From DAOUJI01 sp965197415 (GTDB lineage: Bacteria; Chloroflexota; Dehalococcoidia; Lucifugimonadales; JAGWBF01): DNA of 64,000 nt. Location of the stretch: assembly GCA_965197415.1 (NCBI GenBank), contig OZ240207.1, positions 2,294,001 through 2,358,000 on the forward strand. The letters run 5' to 3'. This document shows, one piece after another, positions 37,981 to 46,466 of this stretch (position 1 is its first letter; every line of letters starts with the position of its first letter). Below the pieces are notes generated by a model. The model did no database searches. It was not told where the DNA came from and worked only from the letters and a program-made list of their open reading frames with translations. A program made the position numbers and the translations under genes.

Positions 37981-39160
37981 GGCTAGGCGCCCACCGCTTA
38001 CGACTCCCTCGGCTGATGTAGGCCGCCCACTGTTGCATGAGGATGCGCCGGCGCTCAAACAGGTCGGAACGCGCGTACGCTTGCTCGACTCTCCCGCCCA
38101 GCTGGATGCGCCAGGGCCGCCTCCGCCACCCCCCAGGGCGCATCCGTCCGTTCCATGGTCCAGGTCGTCTTGAAGGACGTTCTGAACCCGTGCACCGTCG
38201 TCCGGCCCGCAAGGCCCGTGGAACGGAGCGTCTTCGTCAGGGTCATGTCGCTCAGCGGCTGGCCGGACCGTAAGGGGGACGGGAAGCACAGCCCGGAACC
38301 GTCGTCAAGTTCATGACGCGCGCGCCTCAACACTTCGACGGCCTGAGAGCTCAAGGGCACCCGATGCTCCACCCCCGCCTTCATGCGTGAGGCGGAGATC
38401 GTCCATGTCGCCTTGCCAAGATCGATTTCGCTCCACTTGGCTCCCCTCGCCTCTCCGGACCGCACCGCCGTGAGAACCAGGAACCTGAGGCAGAGCTTGG
38501 CGGCAAGCGACGCTTGGGACGCATCGACGGTCTTGAGAGCCGAGGCCGCCTCCTCGTAGGGAAGCACCGGGTGATGCGCTTTGACCTTGGGCATCGGCGG
38601 CAAAGCCCCGTCCATGCCTTCCCCCGCCGGATTGGCCTCCATCAATTCATTCTCAATGGCCCACCTGAATATCGTGCGCATCCTTTGTCGCACGAGCCGG
38701 CGGTCTCGGGCCGCGTCGTCCATATGGGCGTGAGGACCTTCAACACGGCGGCGCGGCCTATCGCGTCGATGGGCTTGTCGCCGATCTCAGGGAAGGTGTG
38801 CCGCTGGAGGGTCTGGATCCACGCCTTGGCGTGGCGTTCGTTGCGCCAACGAGGTTTGTTGACTTCGTGGACGGCATGGGCGGCCTCGCTGAAAGCGGGC
38901 GTCGCGGGCCTGCGCTTGTCCGCCGCCGGGTCCCTCCCATTGGAGATCTCCTCGCGGCGGTCGAACGCGCGTTTCATCGCCTGGGCCAGCGACACGGCCG
39001 GGTAGCCGCCCAGGCCGATGTCGCGCCGTCGGCCTCCGACGGTGGTCCGCAGCACCCAGCTCTTGCCGCCGCTCTTGCTTATGAACAGGTGGAGGCCGTC
39101 GCCGTCCGAATAGCGGCCGGGGTCCTTCAGCGCCTTCACCCTTGTCGCCGACAGCTTCAT
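37940..39160 (-). pseudogene. P4-type tyrosine integrase, broken by two frameshifts
   Basis: ATG 39160 opens 'MKLSATRVKALKDPGRYSDG', the arm-type DNA-binding domain of phage P4-like integrases. The first frame holds until 'VLTPIWTTRPETA' near 38700, where one base must be gained or lost to continue as 'RQRMRTIFRWAIENELM'. The catalytic part has the first Arg ('TAVRSGEARG') and 'HGFR' box. A second shift near 38110, after 'AEAALAH', is needed to reach 'VEQAYARSDLFERRR', which carries the catalytic Tyr. Without both corrections the Tyr is never translated, so the enzyme is dead unless the breaks are sequencing errors. Confidence 0.8.
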
Positions 39161-39376
39161 TCCATGCTGCCCCCTCAATCTCTTACCACAGAAATTTCCA
39201 CACATGCGGCGAGACAACAACTGATTGCAGGAGATCCGGAGGGGGCCTCAGCAAGGCGAATCCGGGATTGACTGACGCCTGTTGCAGCTACTAACTGGAG
39301 CGCTGCTGAGACTTGCAGAGATGGTCGGAGAACGGTAAAGAACGGGTGGGTTTGGTGGAGATAGGGGCACTAATAT

Positions 39377-39541
39377 TTAGCTACAAATAAGCTCCGTATT
39401 GAGACTGCTTACCACACTCGTTACCACAATATCGACGGCTTCAACAGGGAAGCTGCGGTACTCCCCGGAAGGTGGACCTTGTGCCCGGCTGCAAGCCACG
39501 ACAGTTCACGGCTTCTCCTGTTCGAGTCTTCCCTGGTGAGC
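39377..39541 (+). repeat. 165-bp inverted repeat, left copy
   Basis: This segment is repeated in inverted orientation at 43651-43815 with only a handful of differences, from TTAGCTACAAATAAGCTC to TTCCCTGGTG. It contains two TTACCACA octamers (39409 and 39421); a third lies at 39183 near the integrase start. The 39161-39376 gap otherwise shows nothing recognisable. It probably derives from an end or attachment region of the integrative element. Confidence 0.8.
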
Positions 39542-39734
39542 CAGCTATAGAATGGTGTGAGGCTAGCCCTTGTACGCTCCTCAGAGGCCAGCCCTTCGTC
39601 TGTATCTGACTCGGACATATCTGCTCCTTTCGTCTCGTCGGGTAAATCTACTCTCGGTGTAGGAGTTCACACCATTCCACCTTCTCGGGTTTTTCTACCC
39701 CCTCTGTTGTCCCATTATCGCTGACGGTCTACAA
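39542..39734. mobile_element. Second relic of the IS3-family right end
   Basis: On the minus strand the first residues of an orfA ('MSESDTDEGLASEERT') resemble those of the intact IS ('MMSQTETGKAEAAEERT'). The outer end, CCCATTATCGCTGACGGTCTACA (to about 39733), matches its terminal repeat. The orfA frame runs straight into the 165-bp repeat, so the rest of the IS was lost when that junction formed. Confidence 0.65.
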
Positions 39735-39737
39735 TGG

Positions 39738-40113
39738 ATGGAGAGAGCCGACTCAATGTTGCGGGCAATTGATACCGCGGCGTTGCTGGCGGTGCGCACC
39801 GACGGCCCCACCTTTCAGAGTGGGCTTTCAAACGGTTGCCGAAGGATTCAGGGTCTCGGTAGAGGGTACAGACGATCTTCTGGATGCGCTGCTTCGGGAA
39901 CGAAGTACAAGTTCGGTGTACCCAAGCATTGAGCGGGCCCGAGATAATGCCAACCAGGTCGCACCATTGGAATTAATCCAAGCGTTCAATATTGTCTGTG
40001 CCACAAGTGATGAGTCGAAGCCGTCGATGGAAGATCCCGCAGGTGTCCACGAGCTAAGTAGAGACCATTTAGCGCAGATGTCCGCTGCCTCCGGAGTGGT
40101 TGAGAACCTGTGA
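39738..40113 (+). pseudogene. Possible frameshifted hypothetical gene
   Basis: Two overlapping frames look like one protein split by a shift: 'SMLRAIDTAALLAVRTDG' (frame from 39738) and 'VAEGFRVSVEGTDDLLDALL' onward (frame from 39769 to 40113). No family recognised and no ribosome site seen. It lies right behind the IS relic, so a 5' loss is also possible. Confidence 0.3.
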
Positions 40114-40337
40114 TTCCGAAAGGGACCGCTTTCCGAGGAAGAGGTCTATCGACGTTTCGTACAGCAGTAGAGTTACACCAGGACAAGTCTATTATCTCAA
40201 CAGCCTGGCGCTCCGCGACTTCTTCGATTCCAGGAGCCTAAGATGCCTGCATCATCTTCGGATCTTGCGCCCGAGTGCACTGTAACACCGGACCATAGCC
40301 AGCCTATAACGTGGGTTTGACAAGTAAGGGAATCGAA

Positions 40338-41141
40338 ATGTGGCTTCGTACAAGTTGTGATATTACCTTTGATGTGAGCGTCCCTACGCCTTTTTTCCTG
40401 ATGCTCCGCCCTCGAAGCGGAGCATCTCAGTGGGTCGCGCATGAAGACTGCACGTTGACGCCAAGCGTACCGATCACAGAGTATGCGGACAGCTACGGTA
40501 ACCTGTGCGAGCGGTTGATAGCGCCCCCAGGTGAGTTTTCTATCCGTAGATCTGCGGACGTTTCAACCGCAGACGGCATTGACGTGTCGCCTGGCGCACC
40601 ATTTGACGAGGTGCATAGTCTACCGGACGAGGTCCTAACCTATCTTCTTCCCAGCCGTTATTGCGAGTCCGATCGGTTTATAGACCTCGGTAGGGAACTC
40701 GTAGACGGCGTCGAGCCCGGCTACGATCAAGTGGCTAGAATTGTAGGGTGGATCCGCACATCCGTGCGCTTCAATCCAGATTCCAGCAATTTTCAGATGT
40801 CGGCGGTCGAGGTCAACCAGCAGCGCGAGGGCGTATGCCGCGAGCTCGCTCATTTGGGCATCGCGTTGTCCCGCAGTCTCTGTATCCCAGCGCGGATCGT
40901 TGTAGGCTATATGCACGAACTCGAGCCGATGGATTTTCACGCTTGGTTCGAGGCGTACGTAGGTGGCCGTTGGTACACCTTCGATGCAACGCAGGCCGTT
41001 CCACGTGGAGGGCGAGTTGCCGTAGCTTATGGGCGCGATGCGGCCGACGTGGCGATATTCAACCAGTTTGGCCCGGCGCTATATCCCAGAGCAATGGAGG
41101 TACGGGTCGAGATGCTCGACGCTCGCCCGAGGAGCAATTGA
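40338..41141 (+). CDS. Transglutaminase-like cysteine protease family protein
   Basis: 267 aa from ATG 40338, chosen for AAGGGA in front (an in-frame GTG at 40311 lacks one). The N-terminal half (about 1-110) resembles the beta-rich N-terminal domain of bacterial transglutaminase-like proteins. The core has the full triad: Cys167 in 'REGVCRELAHLGIAL', His201 in 'MDFHAWFEAYVGG' and Asp216 in 'WYTFDAT'. No signal peptide, so a cytoplasmic hydrolase or amidase is likely; such proteins act as proteases or deamidases and the substrate cannot be told. It sits within the segment flanked by the 165-bp inverted repeats and immediately before the intact IS3-family element (its stop is 9 bp from the IS end). 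Confidence 0.8.
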   Translation: MWLRTSCDITFDVSVPTPFFLMLRPRSGASQWVAHEDCTLTPSVPITEYADSYGNLCERLIAPPGEFSIRRSADVSTADGIDVSPGAPFDEVHSLPDEVLTYLLPSRYCESDRFIDLGRELVDGVEPGYDQVARIVGWIRTSVRFNPDSSNFQMSAVEVNQQREGVCRELAHLGIALSRSLCIPARIVVGYMHELEPMDFHAWFEAYVGGRWYTFDATQAVPRGGRVAVAYGRDAADVAIFNQFGPALYPRAMEVRVEMLDARPRSN

Positions 41142-41216
41142 GAATCCACTGTAGACCGTCAGCGAAAATGGGAACATCAGTTTGAGATCCGAGAGATCAG
41201 GGATCGGGTTGAGGTC

Positions 41217-42182
41217 TCATAAGCTCCCTGAGGGCCCTGTTGTGTGTCTTCGCCGTTCGATCGTTTGGGCTTGCACCTCCTTCCTGCGTTGTAGGATCTC
41301 TTCCCGCCTGCCTCTGAGGACATCCGATGGTGTGACGTTGCCCAGGGCCTTGTGATAGCGCCGGTAGTTGTAGTAGCTGACGAAGGCCACGATCACTGCC
41401 TCCAGGTCTGAAGGCAACTCATACGGCGCCTGGTTTACGTCCCGCTTCAGCGTCTGGCGGCAGTGCTCCAGCTTTCCGTTGGTCTGAGGGTGGAAGGGTG
41501 TTGCCAGTATATGCCTGATGCCCACCATGCCCAGGTAGTCCCTGAAGGCTCTGGATATATAGCCGGGGCCGTTGTCGCTCAGCAGCCTGGTCCGGTCTGT
41601 AATTGGGACCCGGTACATACCGATCCTGTCCACCGCATCTTGGACCGCCTCTATGAAGGAGTCGGATGTCATGTCTCGTTGAAGCCTGTGGGCCAGGATG
41701 AAGCGGGAATAGTCGTCCATCACGGTGACCAGGTAGTAGTAGCCCCAGCCCACCACCCTGAAGTAGGATGCATCGGTGGCCCACATCTGGTGGGGGCCGG
41801 TGGTCTTGCGGTGGTACTCCTTGCCCGCGACCAGCCGCATCTCAGGCCTCTTCACCAGACCCTCCCTGCGAAGGATACGGTAGACCGTCGACTCTGAGAC
41901 TGAGAAGCCCATGTTGTCGGTGACGCATGCTGCCAGCTGCCGGCAACTCAGATCCGGCATCTCCCTGGCTGCCGACAGAACATTGTCGACCTCCCAAGAA
42001 GTAAGTCTGTTCCATGGGGGCTTGCCTCCGCCCGCATCATCCTCAAGTCCTTGTTGATCCTTCCGCCTGAGCCACCGGTAGCAGGCGCTCTTGGGGACTC
42101 CAAGCTCACCCAGCGCCTTCCGCTTGGGGAGGCCGGACGAGGCTACCCTGGCAAGCGCCTCCGTCTTCTCCAAAGCGCTCAT
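41217..42182 (-). CDS. IS3-family transposase OrfB (DDE catalytic subunit)
   Basis: 321 aa from ATG 42182, which overlaps the orfA stop in ATGA. An N-terminal HTH-like region ('LGVPKSACYRWLRRKDQ') precedes 'SESTVYRILRREGLVKRP' and the rve integrase core with Asp in 'MWATDASYF', Asp in 'LLSDNGPGYIS' and Glu in 'NGKLEHCRQTLK', about 35 residues after the second Asp, as in the family. It would cut and join the IS ends as a fusion or complex with OrfA. The catalytic part is intact. Confidence 0.85.
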   Translation of the reverse strand: MSALEKTEALARVASSGLPKRKALGELGVPKSACYRWLRRKDQQGLEDDAGGGKPPWNRLTSWEVDNVLSAAREMPDLSCRQLAACVTDNMGFSVSESTVYRILRREGLVKRPEMRLVAGKEYHRKTTGPHQMWATDASYFRVVGWGYYYLVTVMDDYSRFILAHRLQRDMTSDSFIEAVQDAVDRIGMYRVPITDRTRLLSDNGPGYISRAFRDYLGMVGIRHILATPFHPQTNGKLEHCRQTLKRDVNQAPYELPSDLEAVIVAFVSYYNYRRYHKALGNVTPSDVLRGRREEILQRRKEVQAQTIERRRHTTGPSGSL

Positions 42183-42597
42183 CCTCTGGTACCGGTGTCG
42201 CCCTGGGGCATCGGGACAGCCGTTTTTTTGAGACGGTACCCCTCCAGGGACAACTCCGCCACCAACTGCTTCAGCTCTACGTTCTCTCTCTTGAGTTGGT
42301 GTACTTCCTGCTGGGTAGCGTCCCTCAACGTGTCCCGGGCCAGCCTCTCTTTCCCAGCCTCCATGAACCCCTTGGTCCATGCATAGTAGGATAGTAGGAA
42401 TGAGGCTTGATCCCCTCCCGTCTACACAGCTCGTTGACCGTCACCTCGCGGCGGAACCCCTCCAGCACGATACGGATCTTTTCCTCCGGAGTGTACTTGC
42501 GCCGGGTTGCTGTCCTGACTCTTCGCACGAAGGATCTGGTCTCCTCCGTCCGCTCCTCAGCGGCCTCTGCCTTACCTGTCTCTGTCTGGGACATCAC
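42179..42597 (-). pseudogene. IS3-family OrfA, frameshifted by an 8-bp tandem duplication
   Basis: The first frame ('RRKYTPEEKIRIVLEGFRRE', HTH_Tnp_1 type) is interrupted at 'KPHSYYP'. The plus-strand octamer ATAGTAGG is present twice in a row (42383-42398). Removing one copy restores 'SYYAWTKGFMEAGKERLARD' and the leucine-zipper-like 'QQEVHQLKRENVELKQLVAE' leading to the stop at 42179. OrfA binds the IS ends, so this copy is probably immobile. Confidence 0.75.
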
Positions 42598-42719
42598 CGC
42601 TCCTCTCTCTGAAGTAATCTACCTCATCAGGGGAGCTCTCCGCACCTCACCCTATTGGCTTTTTCTACCCCTTCACCTGTCCCATTATCGCTGACAACCT
42701 ACAGTCTGCGTGGTTCCAT

Positions 42720-43421
42720 ATGACGCAAATCAAGGAGGCAAATAGGTTGGCGCCGGACAGGCGGGTCAGGGTGATGGTCATGGACGACCACGAGATCATG
42801 CGCGACGGCCTGCGGGAGGTGCTCCAACGTACCGGGGATTACGAGGTAGTGGGCCAGGCCGGCGATGGTGTCTCAGCGGTGAACATCGCTCTGAAGCTGA
42901 AGCCGGACGTAATTATCATGGATGTGATGATGCCTCTGAAGAATGGTATCGACGCGTGCAGGGAGATAACGGAGATGCTCCCGGACACGAAGGTGCTGAT
43001 ACTGACGGCTTCAGCAGAGGAGGATGCCGTGATGGAGGCGGTGGCCGCAGGAGCCACGGGCTTCCTTCAGAAATACTCCGGCAAGGAGAAACTCCTGGAT
43101 ACGGTCCGGGAGGTTGCTGGCGGCGAGTATCGAATACCGACCAACGTCCTGCGAAGCGTGTTCGCGGGAATCCGAGGAACGGCTGAAAAGAAGACAACCG
43201 ACAGTCCCAAGTCACTCACACAACGGGACAGGGATATACTGACGCTCTTCGCCCAAGGCCTTTCCTATTCAGAGATAGCAGAGGCCAGGAATAACCAGCC
43301 GTTGACCATAAGAAACGCGATATACAGCATTCAGGACAAGCTCGGAATCGATACCAAGCAGGAGCTTGTGGTGTGGGCGGTGCGTAACGGCCTCCTGGAC
43401 GAATATCAGATAGGGAGATGA
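42720..43421 (+). CDS. Orphan NarL/FixJ-family response regulator
   Basis: 233 aa. Receiver 15-135 with acidic pair Asp22/Asp23 and phospho-acceptor Asp68 ('VIIMDVMMP'). LuxR-type HTH at about 165-225 ('LTQRDRDILTLFAQGLSYSEIAEAR'). It is strikingly similar to the regulator at 35114-35764 over its whole length, so one arose from the other or both came from a kinase-regulator duplication. No kinase gene adjoins it: the IS3-family element ends 16 bp before its ATG and may have removed its partner and promoter. 'AAATCAAGGAGGC' lies just inside the reading frame, so a start further in (for example TTG 42748) should also be weighed. Confidence 0.85.
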   Translation: MTQIKEANRLAPDRRVRVMVMDDHEIMRDGLREVLQRTGDYEVVGQAGDGVSAVNIALKLKPDVIIMDVMMPLKNGIDACREITEMLPDTKVLILTASAEEDAVMEAVAAGATGFLQKYSGKEKLLDTVREVAGGEYRIPTNVLRSVFAGIRGTAEKKTTDSPKSLTQRDRDILTLFAQGLSYSEIAEARNNQPLTIRNAIYSIQDKLGIDTKQELVVWAVRNGLLDEYQIGR

Positions 43422-43650
43422 ATTTCACCGTGCTCCAGTCAATCTTGGATTGCGCAGAGGGCGGACATCTCGCTGAGACGCGGGAGCGCGATGGTGGTCG
43501 TGGATAAAGAATCAATGTAGCTGACATCATGGTTAACTCTGACTGGCTACGCCGCCGGCTTGGCGCTACAATTGTCGAGCAGCCGGCCTTGGTACGTTCA
43601 CAGAGTCCCCAACCACATCTCGAAGATGGTTCTGTCTATTGTCCCAAAAA

Positions 43651-43815
43651 GCCCACCAGGGAAGACTCGAACAGGAGACGCCGTGAAATGTCGTGGTTTG
43701 CAGCCGGGCACAAGGTCCACCTTCCGGGGAGTACCGCAGCTTCCCTGTTGAAGCCGTCGATATTGTGGTAAGGAGTGTGGTAAGCAGTCTCAATATCGAG
43801 CTTATTTGTAGCTAA
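43651..43815 (-). repeat. 165-bp inverted repeat, right copy
   Basis: Inverted partner of 39377-39541. Its outer edge, GCTTATTTGTAGCTAA, abuts the IS5-family element directly; the last four bases CTAA are that element's target duplication. The gap 43422-43650 between the regulator and this repeat holds no supportable gene. Confidence 0.8.
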
Positions 43816-45015
43816 GGATACTCTGAACAAGTCCGTGGGGTTGAGGCATTATAATAGTGGGAGAGTAGAGTGGTGAAGGCGGGAGTGAAGAGATGATAGA
43901 CCAGCCGACATTCGCGGATGTGGAATACGAGAGCAAAAAGCGAAAGACCCGCAGGGAGATATTCCTTGAGCGCATGGACGGGCTGATCCCGTGGACAAGA
44001 CTGGAAGAGCGCATCCGTCCCTTCTACCATAAGGGAGGACGCGGGCGCCCTGCCTACCGGTTGTCGGCGATGCTGCGGATTCACTGCGTGCAGCTGTTCT
44101 ACAATGCGAGCGACCCTGGCATGGAGGACCTGCTATACGAGGCTGAGTCGGTGCGGAGGTTCGTGGGCCTGAAGCTGCGGGAACCGCTGCCCGACGAGAC
44201 TACGATCCTGAACTTCCGCCATCTGTTGGAGGAGCACGAGTTGGGCAAGGGAGTGTTCGAGGAGATCAAGGGTCATCTGGAGTCCCAGGGGCTTCGGCTG
44301 CGTGAGGGGACGATAGTGGACGCCAGCATCATCGAGGCGCCGTCGTCGACGAAGAACCGGGCCGGGGAGCGGGACTCCGAGATGCGCCAGGTGAAGAAGG
44401 GCAACCAGTGGCATTTCGGAATGAAAGCGCACATCGGGGTGGATGCGGATACTGGGGTGGTGCACAGCGTGACCACCACACCGGCCAACGTGCACGACGT
44501 GACGGAAGCCCACCGGCTGCTGCACGGGGGAGAGAGGCAGGTGTGGGGGGATGCGGGGTATCTGGGGGTCCATAAACGACCGGAGAATCGGGGCCTGGAG
44601 GTGGAGTGGCGGGTGGCGATGAGGCCCGGCCAACGCCGGAAGCTGGATCCCGGCAGCCCTGAGGAGTTGGCGGAGAAGCTCAAGGCGTCGGTCAGGGCCA
44701 AAGTGGAGCATCCCTTCCTGTACGTCAAGCGGCGCTTTGGCTACGCCAAGGTGCGCTACCGGGGGTTGGCCAAGAACACCCAACGGCTGATGGCGCTGCT
44801 GGGGCTGGCCAACTTGATGATAAGCGAGCAACGAGCAGCAGCGTGATCAGGGGCGCACTGCGTCCAAAATCAAGGTTGGGAGGGGTGAATCCCCCCGGCA
44901 GGGCCAGTTCAAGGGCCGTCGGCCCCTATGGCAGCGCCACGGGAGGGCTGTAAATCTTCGAAATCCCCTCTCCAACAATGCAACCACAGAGTTAGGCCCA
45001 TTGCTCAGAGGTTCC
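43816..45015 (+). mobile_element. IS5-family insertion sequence with CTAA target duplication
   Basis: 1200 bp. The left end GGATACTCTGAACAAGTCC and the inward right end GGAACCTCTGAGCAATGGG form imperfect inverted repeats of the 'GGAACCTCTGAA' kind used by IS5 relatives. CTAA occurs at 43812-43815 and again at 45016-45019, the 4-bp YTAR duplication typical of the family. One intact transposase gene lies inside. The intact duplication shows a clean, fairly recent insertion. Confidence 0.88.
43893..44846 (+). CDS. IS5-family DDE transposase
   Basis: 317 aa from ATG 43893 ('AGTGAAGAGATG', weak GAAGAG site). N-terminal DUF772-type helical domain ('RPAYRLSAMLRIHCVQLFYN', 'LPDETTILNFRHLLE'), then the DDE core with Asp in 'GTIVDASIIEAP', Asp in 'WGDAGYLG' and the late Glu in 'AKVEHPFLYVKRRFG', the IS5/IS903 signature. 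Full length, no frameshift; probably active. It catalyses excision and insertion of the element around it. Confidence 0.9.
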   Translation: MIDQPTFADVEYESKKRKTRREIFLERMDGLIPWTRLEERIRPFYHKGGRGRPAYRLSAMLRIHCVQLFYNASDPGMEDLLYEAESVRRFVGLKLREPLPDETTILNFRHLLEEHELGKGVFEEIKGHLESQGLRLREGTIVDASIIEAPSSTKNRAGERDSEMRQVKKGNQWHFGMKAHIGVDADTGVVHSVTTTPANVHDVTEAHRLLHGGERQVWGDAGYLGVHKRPENRGLEVEWRVAMRPGQRRKLDPGSPEELAEKLKASVRAKVEHPFLYVKRRFGYAKVRYRGLAKNTQRLMALLGLANLMISEQRAAA

Positions 45016-45678
45016 CTAAACACCCTGACCTTAGATGTGGAACGTGAGACAGGGAGTCTTAAGCTGGCGATTGACGAAGGAGGGATCCATGCACTGGAAG
45101 CCTTCGTTCTTGCCCGATATTACATGTTCACTCAAATCTATTTCCATGATGTAAGGCGTGGCTTCGATCTAGTATTGACGGATTTTATCGCCGAGCTTCT
45201 GGACGATGATGGTGAACAGGGCAGATATCCGGGTACCGATAAGCTCGACAAATACCTCCGGTGGGACGACAACCGAGTCCTCTTCGAAGCGAGCAGGCGG
45301 TCCGATTCAGCGAAAAAGAACTTGGCCTGGAGAGTAATCAACCGCCAACACCCAAAAGCGATCTTTGAGACTGCCGACTCTCCCGACTCGGGAGTAGCCC
45401 GGAAAGTAGAACGTGAACTAGTGACGGCGGCACAAGAGAAATTTCCTAGCTTACAATTCTGGCTGGATAAGGCTTACGACCATCCCGACAAGTTCAGACT
45501 GGAGGAATTGATGGTAAAATTCGATGGTCATCCGCCAGACTGGAGAGAGTTTCGGAGGTTATCAAAGCCACTACAGAGGCTAGAGGAAATTGGAAAATAC
45601 CGACTATATGCAAACGTACGTGGTGACCAAATCCAAGAAACCTCAGTACGTAACTTTTGTCGTTCATTTATGGCGTAG
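45016..45678 (+). pseudogene. 3' fragment of an HD-domain phosphohydrolase gene
   Basis: The frame is open into the IS5 end and its only upstream start (TTG 45001) lies in the IS terminal repeat. The protein begins in mid-family: 'ALEAFVLARYYMFTQIYFH' matches the region after the metal-binding HD motifs in COG1078-type (YwfO-like) phosphohydrolases. The part holding the His and Asp ligands is missing. The sequence on the other side of the IS does not encode it, so the gene was cut when the island boundary (the 165-bp repeat) formed and the IS came later. Lower GC and more A/T-ending codons than elsewhere suggest a different source. Confidence 0.65.
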
Positions 45679-45714
45679 AGATTCAGAGTAGGCTTGGGTG
45701 GAGGCGGAATTAGC

Positions 45715-46242
45715 ATGAGTACTCAGGAGCTTCGACTTGCTATTCTTCACAAAGTTATTTCAGAATTGGATGACGTTGGGAAGACTCAACTGCAAAAGCT
45801 TTGTTATTTCCTACAGGAAGCAATGGGCATTCCCACCAAGTATTCTTTCAGGATGCACCACTACGGACCATACTCCGAAGCTTTGGACACAGATATGGCT
45901 CGGCTCAAACTTACTGGATACATCAATATTGAGCCCGATCTTGAGGGCTTTGGTTTTCATATCACTTCAAAAGACGATCCTCTGGAGGAATGGAGCCGCT
46001 TAATCAGCTCTTACCTTCAGTTGGTCGACGGAGTGGTACGGACCTTTGGTAAAAGGCCGCCTCACGATTTGGAATTGGCAGCTACCATACACTTCGTAAA
46101 TCAACTTTTGCCAGATGTTTCAACGGAGGAGGTTCTCGACAGGGTAAAAGCCCTTAAACCCAGGTTCAACGACAGTTACGTTAAAACCCGTCACACAGAG
46201 CTCAAGCAATTGGGTCTATTAGGCTGTACAGATTCGAGCTAG
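45715..46242 (+). CDS. YwgA-like/Panacea-type protein
   Basis: 175 aa from ATG 45715, chosen for GGAGGCGG in front. The opening 'VGKTQLQKLCYFLQEAMGIP' and 'MHHYGPYSEALDTDMARL' is the signature of the YwgA/SocA-like (DUF4065-related) fold. These proteins are often antitoxin- or protease-adaptor-like; YwgA itself has no firm function. As I recall, in Bacillus ywgA adjoins ywfO, an HD phosphohydrolase; here too the gene follows an HD-phosphohydrolase remnant by 36 bp, so the pair was probably an operon whose first gene has been destroyed. Codon use matches that remnant. Confidence 0.65.
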   Translation: MSTQELRLAILHKVISELDDVGKTQLQKLCYFLQEAMGIPTKYSFRMHHYGPYSEALDTDMARLKLTGYINIEPDLEGFGFHITSKDDPLEEWSRLISSYLQLVDGVVRTFGKRPPHDLELAATIHFVNQLLPDVSTEEVLDRVKALKPRFNDSYVKTRHTELKQLGLLGCTDSS

Positions 46243-46466
46243 GACTATTCTGGCCCAGTCTGCGGTACCACCACGACGATCCAATTTGAGGCGAACCTTA
46301 AGTTCTAGCTTGGGTGGGAACTCTCAAATCGATAACAAAGGCAACTAAGCTACACTAAAGAAGTTGATGGCTGGACTGAGACACTCGGGCGTGTTCTGGC
46401 GGTGTTGAGCCTCAGTGCCACCAATGCTGACTGGCCTCCTGCCCGAAGCCATATGTTCGGCACCCC

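Larger units (their letters stand above)
41150..42703 (-). mobile_element. IS3-family insertion sequence
   Basis: 1554 bp with imperfect terminal inverted repeats: TGTAGACCGTCAGCGAAAAT at the left and, read inward, TGTAGGTTGTCAGCGATAAT at the right. TG...CA ends and an orfA/orfB pair fit IS3. No target duplication is evident (CAC before, GTC after). The right end lies 16 bp before the start codon of the orphan response regulator. Related ends without transposase occur at 35986-36117 and 39542-39734. Confidence 0.85.

Noticed and set aside
37940..39160. Programmed frameshifting to make a functional integrase
   Set aside because: Two separate shifts would be required and neither site is a recognisable slippery sequence; decay or sequencing error is simpler.
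39377..39545. tRNA gene in the 165-bp repeat (GTTCGAGTC looks like a T-loop)
   Set aside because: The flanking bases do not form a T-stem, and no anticodon arm or acceptor stem can be drawn.
45001..45678. Intact small protein starting at TTG 45001
   Set aside because: That TTG lies in the IS5 terminal repeat, and the protein begins in the middle of a known HD-phosphohydrolase domain.
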